The notes under the pieces were generated by a model. The model was not told the origin of the DNA and did not search any database. It saw only the letters and a list, made by a program, of their open reading frames with translations. Shown here piece by piece: positions 27,140-37,527 of a stretch of DNA of 64,000 nt. How positions within the stretch are numbered: position 1 is the stretch's first letter; each line of letters starts with the position of its first letter. Both the position numbers and the translations under genes were made by a program. This DNA comes from Sarcomyxa edulis. Its lineage: Eukaryota; Basidiomycota; Agaricomycetes; Agaricales; Mycenaceae. The stretch spans positions 248,001-312,000 of the forward strand of contig QUOL01000023.1 of the NCBI GenBank assembly GCA_009761415.1, read 5' to 3'.

Positions 27140-28851
27140 ATGTCGATGTCAATCCCGAACCACGGTGGCCAATTGCATAACCTCGAAGAGGCCGCTGCTG
27201 TCGCCTCCGAGTTCATTTACAGTGAGCCCATATCCTTTCTTTCTGTACGTACTACTAGTAGACAACTAGTATGGGAAATGCCCGCCAGCCATGCATGATG
27301 GACACTTCGAATTCTGTGGCATGCACGCACACTACACAAAGGAGGCTCTGAGTCGCCATCTCATTTCGAAATCTTGCATAATTTCGCTGTTGCCCTTCCC
27401 CTATCTCTGGCTCGAAGATCTCGGGCAAACCCACTTACACCCGTATCCCATTTGAATAGGTCTTGACAACCTGCCGCAAGAGGTCCAGCATTTGCTCCAG
27501 GAGATACGACACAAGGAATCCAGGACCCAAGGTGAGTTAATTTGGCTGTTAGACCCTCCTTAATGCGGTCACTGGCCGCCATTGTGTGTATATGTATCTT
27601 TTCTATCTCTATCTATTCTCCATCCACACGAACAAAAGCTCCGTGTTTCAAATCGATCCCGTGCCTGCCTTTTTCTCTTTGTTCACATCGTGCTTTATCA
27701 ACATTTCTCTAACGGTCCGGTTTAATTTTTTTGTGTGTTTTGTTTTCTATAGAACTCGAACAAGAGATATCGAACGCGCAGTCACGATACATTCGTCATT
27801 CTCTAAAGAATGCTACGCATGCTGTGGCATCACGCCCTGGGTCTCCCGAACGGTCCCTGGCATCCCACCCGAGCGTTCCCCCGAAAATTGCAAACTGGTA
27901 TACTGAAATTCATAGACTAGCAGACGAGAAGGTTCAACTCGCAAAGCGTATCGTTGAATTGTTGACGCGCAAACGTACTCGTCTTGAGTCTGATCTTGCA
28001 AAGATTGGATATTTGCAGGACAGTTACTCAGAGCCTAAACACACCCCGAAGCTTGTGCTTGCTCCTCCTGCTGGTAGTGTATCGAGCGAAAGGGCGTCGT
28101 CCTTCCCTCTCAGTGAGAGCAGCCTATCGTCATTACCTGATACTGCTACCCTGCCTGCTTCAAGTTTGGCATCGTATAGTACAGGTCCAAGCGCGAATAA
28201 GAGTAAGAGTTATTTCGATTCTGTATACCTACGATGGCTGAGCTCTTCCTACCATCTCTGGTTTGCATCCTTACAGAACGACGTCTAACATCTGTAACTT
28301 CGATAAAATTACCGAGTCCGGTCCCACCCAGTGTTCCCCCCATACCATCTTACGCACGTTCGCGCCTGTCCCGGCAGATCCATCCACCGCGCAAAGCAGA
28401 TGAGGATGTCGTTTCTGTAGAACCAGAAGTAGAAGAGGATGCCGATGACGAAACATTGTATTGTTTCTGTCATAAACAGAGCCACGGAGACGTGAGTGGA
28501 AAGCAACGTCTACAGACATGGCTAGCGCTAACTCTATGGTCGTCAGATGATTGGTTGCGATAATAATGACTGTCCATACCAATGGGTGAGCATCGTGTTC
28601 TCTTTTGCTTGTCAGTCCGGTGTCCTATACGACCTTGCTTTGTGGCACATGCGACACTGACAGTCGTCTGATGCCACATTATGCATTATTCGGCAAACGA
28701 TCTTTATCTTGAAAAATGACGTGTCCTTGCTCTCCCACAGTTTCATATTTCATGTGTGGGCGTCAAACAACCTTTACCAGACAAATGGTATTGCCCAGAA
28801 TGTAAAGCGAAGGGCGCTGGGTCGGGGGGACGGAAGGGGAGGAAGAAGTAG
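27140..28851 (+). CDS. ING-family PHD-finger chromatin protein
   Basis: Reader of H3K4-methylated histone tails, a subunit of histone acetyltransferase or deacetylase complexes. Exons 27140-27221, 27460-27531, 27753-28202, 28277-28491, 28547-28585, 28741-28851 give 322 residues. The N-terminal ING helical domain is spread over the first three exons (LEEAAAVASEFIYSLDNLP, EVQHLLQEIRHKESRTQ, ELEQEISNAQSRYIRHSLKN, then KVQLAKRIVELLTRKRTRL). A Ser/Pro-rich linker and an acidic patch come next, then the PHD finger LYCFCHKQSHGDMIGCDN, CPYQWFHISCVG, KWYCPEC, with the full C4-H-C3 set and aromatic residues for trimethyl-lysine. The protein ends with a basic tail (GGRKGRKK). The first two introns (238 and 221 nt) are long for this window. 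Which complex it serves (NuA4 or Rpd3-like) cannot be told from sequence. Confidence 0.95.
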
Positions 28852-30118
28852 GGTGGTGCCTACTCGACGGCTGATTCAGAATTACTCGACGGTGTTCTAC
28901 GGGCCAGGTACGGTGTATTGACTGGGTCTCTCAGAGGGGGTACGCCGTTTGTGCGATTGAGATACTCGTTCCGTCCCAACGTAGTGTATCCTTAATTACA
29001 TGGCTATGCAGGAGTGGGGGCAATGCAGTTTAGTGAAGCAAGTATAGTATACGTTTGGGTGGGAAAAGCTCCAATCCCGTTCGTGCCGCGGTTTCCATGT
29101 GAATTACCGCCTGAAGGCTGAACGGGTGAGACCGAGATATCGATTAGGGCTGGTGTACAAACAACCGCAGGAATAAATAGAGAGTTGAGTTTGGAGAGAG
29201 ATCTCGATAGTGGAATCCAGATTAGTGGAAGGGGTTTTATAATCTGAAGGGCGATATGTGCTCAGTTCGGCATGACGGCAAGACGTAAGTCAAAGGAGTG
29301 AATAGATTTGGGTGGTGAGAGCTGATTGTACATGTATACTACGAGCGGCTGAGGGGAGAGAAGCCACGGTAAAATAATATAGGGTCCGAGCTACATTCTA
29401 CGGCGGACATGAAGAAGTACTGCGGGGTGCCGATGCAAGCTGTAGATAATGGGAGTCAGGGTGTGTGGCGCGCCAGGAAAGAGGGGAGGGATGGAGCGGC
29501 GGGGTACGGGGACTAGTGAAAGCGGTTGAAGAAGCACATGGGCGGGTGCGTGAGATGGTCAAGTATCATGGGGGGAACTGGATAGCGGGTGAGATAGGTG
29601 GGATAGCAGGTGAGATACATAGATGGTATGCAGATGTTACGCAGATGATGTGCAGATGATACGGGGGTACGGGGGATGGGGTGACTCGATGTGACTGGTG
29701 ACTCGACGTGACTGTGCGGCAGCTGGTCCCGCGGTGTCAAATTGAAACCGAGGTAGTGGGACAGCGTGGCCGTGTTTGGTCGAGCACGCATCGGTTGTCT
29801 GACCAGTTCCGGGGTCCCAGTCGTACCCCCGGGCAGTGTCCGGATAGCCCCGCTAGTTTGAAAATGGAATTCCCAAAGAAGAATGGACCCTGAGTGGGAG
29901 ACTCCCTTCAAAACGAGCCAGTGCTTCTCCTCATTTCTTCGACTTCCCCCGTCCCTGCTTTCAATCATCTAAAATCTCTCTCCTTTCTCTTGTATTATCT
30001 TATATACCATCCCTTTATCTTTATTCAAAAAATATCACAAGGTGCGCCCTCATCAACCTACCTTGTCCTCGTCCTCAGGCTGACCCGCGTTTCAAAACAG
30101 CTTTCTTTCTGCATCGAC
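28852..30118. promoter_or_regulatory. long upstream region and pyrimidine-rich leader of the GATA-factor gene
   Basis: About 1.27 kb with no recognised gene, between the ING stop and the GATA-factor ATG. From about 29925 the plus strand becomes CT-rich, typical of basidiomycete 5' leaders. A possible leader intron (GTGCGC at about 30041 to an AG at about 30099) lies just before the start. Long upstream regions are common for fungal regulatory genes; no specific sites were assigned. Confidence 0.4.
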
Positions 30119-31744
30119 ATGGACGCGTCTCAATTTGACAATTACGGCTCCTACTCAGATACATCCACCCCCAGAACCCCATCCCCGCGTACTTCTGTCT
30201 CCTCCGACGATATGCACTACCAACATTCCCCGCACTTCAAGCCCAACTTGGACCTTGAACGCAACATCTTCGTAGACAACTCCGACGATAACACCGTGGC
30301 TCCGGAGACACACTCCGTCGAGCCTCCGTATTGGACTGGTGGGGTTCACGGGAACCCTTTCGCTTTCAACTCCTCCCGGGGAGGTTCGCTTCTCCAGGAG
30401 CTATATGACCATGACGTTGCCCCAGAGCAACCAGTCACCCACGACCTCTATCTCGAACAGTCTGCCGAACCACCATTCGCTGGTCGCGACAACTGGAACA
30501 ACATTCCCCACACTTCTGACCCCCACCAACACCACCAACACCAATCTCGGGGTCACCAAGATTATACCCTCATGCGACGCGCGACTTTCCCTTATGTTAG
30601 ACATGACCGCGACGATGGCATCCCTCTCCAACACTACCCCTCCTCCTTCCTTGTACAGGACAACGGTCCTCTCCTTAACCCCTTCGCCTCTCGTCACGAC
30701 ACCATCTACGGCGAACCACTCCCTCTCTCTGCTGACCCATCGTCGCTGCACAACGGCGACTACTCTCTCAGCTCTTCCCCTCATTCATCATACCAGGATT
30801 TCGAAGATACCCACAGCATAAAACTAGAGGATTCCACCCCCATCATGGTGCCTTCTCAGACCGCATTCTACCGGCCTCAGTCTTCCTCCCCTTGTCATCC
30901 CATGTCCATGTCATACCTCTCCCCTCACACCGGCCTTCCTGTGCAACACACCGACGACGCGGCCTCCAAGGAGACCCAGTACCTTCGTCGCCGTTGTTTC
31001 AACTGCCATACAACTGAACCTCCGTCATGGAGGCGCTCCACCCTTAACCCCGGCAAAATCGTTTGCAACAAGTGCGGACTTTACGAACGTACTCACCTGC
31101 GCCCTCGGCCTTTACGTTTCGACGAGTTGCGTGCTGGCAACAAGGCCAGGAAACAGTCCAAGGGTACCGTGAGTCCCAAAGCGAAAATGGCCGTCGTCAA
31201 GAAGGAGCCGAGAGAGTATGGCTTGGTCAGGAGGAGTTCCGTGTCGTCGTCGACGTCGTCCGTCCACTCGGGCAGCGGTGCCAGTGACTGGGACGATAAT
31301 GGTGTGTTCCTCAAGGCAGCGCCGCTTCAAGCTTGCACATGCTAATTGGCTCACCCTCATTCAGTGTCCGTCTACTCTGCTGGCTCCGCTCCTCCCACCT
31401 CCTTCAACTCTCCCAATCTTTCCACTTTCCCTCTTCGCAACTCGCAGTCTCCATCGCTTTCCCCTCGGGATGGTGGTATCCGCCTCCCCAACGCACCTTT
31501 GTCTGATATCGCGTCTCTTCAACCGTCGTCGCCCCGCAAAGCCCACACCTCGCCTTACTACTCTCCCGCCGCCTCCATGTCGAATCCCAACGTCAGCATC
31601 TCCCAACAGGAGTTCTATCGACGGGGTTCGATGCCGGACCTTCGACCAGAGACAACGGGATGGCAGAGCGTACCTTTAGAGATGGCGGGAGGCAAGGAGG
31701 GTGCGTTGGTGCAAGGACCAATGCCTACTGCGGTTGCCTCATGA
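30119..31744 (+). CDS. GATA-type zinc-finger transcription factor
   Basis: DNA-binding regulator of about 520 residues; exons 30119-31301 and 31365-31744, intron 63 nt with a GCTAAT branch-like site. The start MDASQFDNYGSYSD was chosen because the upstream in-frame codons come from the CT-rich leader. The single zinc finger is near residues 295-325: CFNC, then 19 residues including PPSWRRS and LNPGKIV, then CNKC and GLYERTHLRPRPLRFDELR. The loop is slightly longer than the usual 17 or 18; the ERTH/RPRP flank is a form I associate with basidiomycete GATA factors. A basic segment follows (NKARKQSKGTVSPKAKMAVVK). The rest is Ser/Pro/His-rich and probably disordered. Targets are unknown; fungal relatives act in nitrogen, light or development control. 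Confidence 0.9.
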
Positions 31745-34700
31745 TTTGTTTGATGGAACGGCGCCCGCATCCCCCTAACCTCTCCCCTGCTCATTTTGTT
31801 TGCTCTTTCTTGTGTTTCAATTTGCTTTGCTCCTCCCCCTCCGTTGACGATTAACATTATTTTTTCCCCATCCCCCCATCCAAAACGAACGACCTCCCTC
31901 ACCATCCTGCGACCTGGCGTCGGCGGCGCGATACCATTCATTTATTTATTCGCCAGTCCAACACAAATGCGCGTTTGTAACTTTTTCTTTCAGAAACAAT
32001 TGTATCCCTCTCACTCCGTCCTCCGTCTCTCCTCCTTTCGTTCTATCTATATCTGTCTCTCTCTATCCGTCTTTCTTGTGCTTTGCTTTTTGGATTCTTG
32101 GAGCAGAACAATATTTTTCCCCTCTGCCTGCCGGTCGTCGTCTCTATCTATATCTCTCTCATCTCTTCTTTTTTTGACGTTACTTATTCCCTTTATCTTC
32201 TTGTGGTACTATCAAACCTTTCCGTGGGGCCCCTCCAAAAAATTCCCGTCTTGCAACCCATTCTTATTTATCCAGCATCTCTCCCATTTGTTGCTTGCTA
32301 TACGTATCCACGTTCTTCTCCTCAATGTAATACCAAGGTCCACATAGACAGACAGACATACAATCGATTTTCTATCTCTCTCTATCCCACTTTTGCAGTG
32401 ACACGTTGAATTATCCGGATCCGTGAATGACCCTCGGAGTCGGAATGTCTCTGAGCTAGAAGACGACGGTTATCGGACTTGGACTAGTTCCTGTCTTGTC
32501 TTGTCTTCGCATGGGCATGTGGGACAATACCCCAACCCAAAGGAAATGACGGGGTTCGGAACCGTTTATGTATATGTTTTGTTCTGGTTCTGGTTCTGAA
32601 AAAAGAAGAATTGGAACACCCATTGACGTAGCAACTACTTATTACTTTAGACTCATGTCATGAGAGAATATGAGAGAAGGGGAGACCGTCGATATCCACG
32701 GGACTCGGTTTTGGCAGATGATTATCGATGTTATTACTACTGGGGTGCGTTTACTACCCGGTGGTGCCTTCTTGCTAATAAGTTGTGGAGACGGTATTGA
32801 ATGCTTGAAATTTTAGCTACGATACGCGCCAGTGGGGACTGAACGGGTGCAATGGGATTCGACTTTCTTGAGGGGGATATACGGTTACTTGAGCACTAGC
32901 AGAGCGCTAGCAATTGCAATTGCAAGAGAGCGTGAACACTGAAAAAGATCCTGATCCGAGCCCGTGGGTACAGTCCGTTATAATAACCAATTACAGTCTC
33001 TCCCCCTCCTCTAGTCTCTAGACCTTACGTGAGGTGCGCTAGCGTGTGTGAAGTCCTGTGTTGTTTAGATTGTCCACGCGTTCGGTGGTGGTCCTGACAG
33101 CAAATTTCAGAACGATAGACGTGCTGAACTCTCGTGTGTTTACACCAAATTTCAACTCAGCCAGGGCGAAAGGTAATCTCATTGGCTGGTTATGCCAAGG
33201 CATCGTCGGCCTTGGGACGGCAGGCTTCGGTTAACAGGAAACATTACGTTTGGATGTAAACACAGAGAAATCAGACACGTCTATCGTTCTGAAATTTGCT
33301 GGAATACAATAAATTGAGACCCAGAGAGGAGGGAGCGAGAGGGGGGAGTGATGAAACATAGAAGCATCCAACCCCCTCTCCCTCCCCCAACATGCAATAA
33401 ACTTAAAGAAAGGTACGAAGGGGCCGGGGAACTCTACTCCCAGAGCTATATTTGGCGGGGTTGCCCTTGTAATGGGTGGGAGATAATCTGACCCGTTCGA
33501 GGACTTGGCTTTTTTTTTCAGTCCTGCTTTCTTCTCAAGATGGAGGTGAAACGAGGGGGGTTCGCGGGAGCGGGGAGGGAGGGGGTTGTTCATGATATGA
33601 TATGATATGGATGGATATGATGCTTTACTTATCGCGGAGTCTTTGTCCCACCCCGTCAAAAAGCTTGAGGGAACAGCCATGGTCATGGCCATCCGGAGGG
33701 CAGACTTGGTTCTTTACATATATAAACATACATGTATCTATCCATTCTCGCTGTTCTCCGTAGAGTCCGGTGACCAGTGACGATGCATGGATGCGTACGA
33801 GGATAACGGGTCAAAAGAAGAGGGGAGGAGGGAAGGCGTCTGGAATCTGGACCGGCGGTACTGTATCTAATCCTAGCCAAATGAAGAGAGGGAGAAAAGA
33901 ACCTTTCGGCTTGAGACATATAGCATGTACGAGTAAGAACTTTGGATTTCCCAGGCAAATAGGTGCTGTTGAGTAGAGTGCCGCTCAAGACGTGAATACG
34001 TTATAATCGGTGGGTTTTGGAGGCCTTTGGGGCATGGAGAGGAGGCCCAGTGACAGCGCTGGCCGAGTTGTGGCGTGAAAAGCATCCGTGGGGCTCGTGA
34101 CCATCTCTCTCCTAGCTGTATACGCGACTGGCGCTATAGTCGCTGAGCTCAACGACCGTGCGCGGAGTCTTGCGTCTTGTCATCATTGCCCCTATCTCTT
34201 TGTTAGGTACCGATTGAAAGAAGGTCAGAATTGTTCTGGCCTTGATCATAAGTAGTGGGAGAAGTCGAAGGGAATCAAAGTATATCCGGGCGGGTGCCAC
34301 GAAGCCTGGGGTGGAAGCTGCCTTTTGCGCCGCCGACCTGGGAAGACCATTAATATACAGAAGGAGGGAAGGTCCATGACGGGCGCAGACTCGATCTCAC
34401 GTGAAGCGCCGTACAGACCGCTTCATGTGTATACAGCTTATCGTACTACAGTACTAGCCCGTGAACATGACAGAAAGGGTAAAGCCTCAGATACACTTCG
34501 TAAAAAAGCTGTTGAACCAGAGAATTAACTTGTGGTGCTCAAGCTACCCATATTAGAGTGAAACGTACCTCGTTCCCCCGCTCTGTCTACGCAGCCGTCT
34601 GAGCGTCAGACCGATAGCAAAAAGTCAATGTGGACTTGACTGTCACCTCGAACTTTGCTTGAACTTCCAAGCCACCGGTAGACACTGTCGAGGGACAGAT

Positions 34701-36454
34701 TCACACTAGTGAACGTGTATCTAAGTCCGGGGAGTTCGAAAGGCCCAGCCAGATCCGCCCCGTCGAAAGGTCTCCAACTCGTTATTATCATCATCGATCG
34801 AACAGTTCGAAGGGCTTGAAATGACAGCAACGTCTACGGTGCCCACGCTTCTGTGCACAGCTTTGGAAGTGTATAACGCATCCCACCAATGTCCAGTGTT
34901 CCTTCCATCTCGAAGTCTTCTTTGATTCATCATTCACGGCCTATATATACAAGACCTGTGGTAAAAGGCCTGGTTGTCGGTAGTGCCCAACAGTACGTTC
35001 AACGATAAGTATGGCGAACCGCTGAAGATTCAGCCGTCTTAGGCTTATCGGATGTGCGCACCATGCGGGGTTTCCTAAATACCCAATACATTGCCCCTGC
35101 AACTGTCCCTATATCCATATCTATCTTTGACTTTTAGAAAGAGCCTGGCTTCCCTTCCCGTCGTATGACTTTTGCCTAACTGCGTCATATCCAGTGGGTA
35201 CCACGGTACCTATGATCCCATCCCAATATGAAAGTGTTTGTTTGCGGCTGAAACACGAAAACAAAGAGTATACGGGAAAAAGACGCTGCGAAAGCCGACT
35301 ATCCTCCGAATCCACAACCACCATCATCAATGCTCCGCTGAGGAGATACACCGGTGTATGCGAGAGCTTGTGCGATAGCATCGAACGAAAACGCAGCTAT
35401 TCAGTTCCATCTCAGGGCGTACCTCCGGCGTATCCTGACGCTGAAGGCTGAGTTGGAAGTTTAAGGCTTCAGAGGGTCATCTAGACATATTGAGATTCGC
35501 TCAATGCCGCTTCATTAACCTCCGAACGGACCGTTTCCCGGACCATTGCATTCCAACGTTGAAAGGTTATCATGCATGCTGAAGTGACAGATGCAATGGA
35601 TACATATAGCATTGAAAAAAGCAGACAATTCAGATTCGAGGTCGATGAGGACGGACTTGTTAAGACAGGAAGAAGGGGGGGAGGGCGAGAAAGACAGAGA
35701 GGGTACAGTTTGGGTTTGGACTCCAGAGTTTCGCCCGTTATGTCCGTATGAGAGCCTCCAGCGAATGGGGGTGGAACAAGGATGACGAGGGCTCGGCACC
35801 CATGCCCGAGGTAAGGAAGGAGCTGCAGTCGTCGTTTGCGAATGGAGGACACTGCGGTTTTTCCGGTGCTCATATGGAGTAGGATCTAGAGACAGCACCA
35901 GTGGGCTATGCTCGAGCGCCCCTCGAGCTTGTTCTGGCATTGAGGAAGATTAGAGGATTTCCGGTTGACAAGCGCGATGCGTTGTGTAGGTTTCTGGGGT
36001 ATAGGTGTTAGGGTATTCCGTCTCGGAGCTTGTAGTATACAGTCGTAGTCGATGGTTCCATAGCGAGACAATAACGTATGAGACTATGGCTATCCTGATA
36101 GAGTGGGTATCTAGGAGGCCACAAGAACCTGAGGTAGATGCTCAAAGGCCTTGGTCCGCGAGTGCAAAGGTGTTTCTGAATAGTGGTGAGTTGAGCAGCA
36201 GTATGATTGCTAATGCGGATGTGAGAGTCGTGCGTCGATTATTTGGGTACAGGTAAGTTCCGATGTCGTCTATTGAGATGGGAGGGTATCGTTTCCAGTC
36301 TAGGAGTATCATCGTAGAATGGGTTCGTAGACCGAGTGATAAGAGTGCTTTACGCTCGAGATATGAGTATATAATCCCATGGAGGTGTGCCAATAAACAA
36401 GAAGGACTCACCGACCTATCTCAAAGCAGCCAGCGTCATCGAGAGCTAAAGTAA
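31745..36454. other. 4.7-kb gene-free interval (CT-rich 3' flank, then unassigned DNA)
   Basis: From 31745 to about 32410 the plus strand is strongly pyrimidine-rich, probably the 3' UTR/flank of the GATA gene; the 183-codon ORF there is a product of this bias. Beyond it only short overlapping ORFs occur, up to 153 codons. The one strong structure is the inverted-repeat element at 33098-33301, listed separately. No other gene was recognised. Confidence 0.5.
33098..33301. mobile_element. probable MITE-like element with long terminal inverted repeats
   Basis: The sequence starting at 33098 (CAGCAAATTTCAGAACGATA...) is the exact reverse complement, over at least 26 bp, of the sequence ending at 33301. 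Similarity continues inward with mismatches to about 50 bp per arm (both reach GTGTTTACA). The roughly 100-bp centre is non-coding. A 204-bp non-coding unit bounded by matching inverted ends fits a miniature inverted-repeat transposable element or a large hairpin. No clear target-site duplication was seen in the flanks, so the boundaries and class are uncertain. Confidence 0.6.
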
Positions 36455-37527
36455 TCACATCCCAAGGGCATATTTCGCAGAAGATTTATAAGCGTCTGCC
36501 TCTGTAAATGTCTCGCCCTCTGGTCTTGTAGCCACCGTCCGTTCCAAAACTAGCTCATCCCTTGCTCCCTCGAGGATCCGTTTTTCGGCATCACTGATCG
36601 TAGCTTCACCTCCTCCGAAAAGTCTAGCGCTCCACGCCAATCCCCTTGCGAAGAGTCTAGATCCAACCCATTGCATGACGCTAACCCCTGGTATTAGCCC
36701 CGCAAGATCCTTGATGTCATAAAAATCGCGATGGTGGGTAATCAAGCCTTGCTCGTTGAATGACAAGCGCGTTATGATATGGAGTTGGAGGTGGAGGGGT
36801 GAAGGGACGTGTAGAGAGGTTCCGGGAATTGGGAGGGACAGTGGATGTGTACGAGGCTGCTGAGGGATAGAAACAGTGGAAGCAGCTGGAGTCGGAGGTT
36901 GTGCTTCAGATTGAGAGAGAAAGTCGGTACTGGGAGATGAATGGAGACCCGGGAGGATCAGTATATTGAGAGTATGTTCGATTATGCTTTTACGGTGACC
37001 ATCTGTGAGTATAGCGCGATGAATACGATGAGACGCGTATAGTCACATGAATCCGATGGCTCTTACCAAAGCTTTCGCTCTCGCAAACATCGCCTATATC
37101 TGTCCAGACGCGTACGCCTTGGAAAAGTGGGTCCGTGTTCCCACCATGCTTTATACCACAGAGCGTATATAGAAGTGCTTGGGGCTTTGGAACGTCGAGT
37201 GCCGTGAGGTTGCGTGAAAGAGAATAAACGTCTGAGATCATTTCCCGGGATGTTGCAGTTACAAATGGGTTTTCGTAGCTATTATCACACTAGATGAACA
37301 CCAGGAGACATGATTTTTGACAGATAACTTACACTGGAAATAAATGTTGGTCAATTGAGCGTATGAAAGTGTAATAGACCTAGGCTAGTTTACTGACCGG
37401 CACTGGGTTCATAATAGCGGTGGATAGATTCTACCTGGGTAGATTCGTCGCCATCTCCGTAGACTGACCTGCAGACCTCCAAAGCGGTGGCGTGCAACGA
37501 TAAAACAGACATGTTACTTTCAGGCAT
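36455..37527 (-). CDS. SnoaL/NTF2-like small-domain protein, function unknown
   Basis: About 296 residues. Exons 37527-37398, a possible 1-nt exon at 37333, 37278-37067, 37002-36455. The N-terminal half reads like a SnoaL/NTF2-like fold: an initial helix, SIHRYYEPSA then YENPFVTATSREMI, YSLSRNL, and strands such as RVWTDIGDVCES. The middle is Pro/Ser-rich; the second half resumes with HLQLHIITRLSFNEQG, LITHHRDFYDIKDLAGLIPG, typical of the later strands of the same fold, and ends in EADAYKSSAKYALGM. Such proteins are common hypothetical genes in fungi; no substrate is known. The join between EPSA and YENP can be made either with a 1-nt exon (giving Val) or with one intron using a weaker GTAAAC donor (giving Gly-His). 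Both keep frame. The start could also be the Met five codons later. Confidence 0.72.

Noticed and set aside
31796..32347. 183-codon plus-strand ORF (MFALSCVSICFAPPPP...)
   Set aside because: It lies wholly in CT-rich DNA, overlaps other ORFs in shifted frames and has no domain; composition alone explains it.
33231..33692. 153-codon minus-strand ORF
   Set aside because: It runs into one arm of the inverted-repeat element, has no intron signals or recognisable motif, and appears to be chance.
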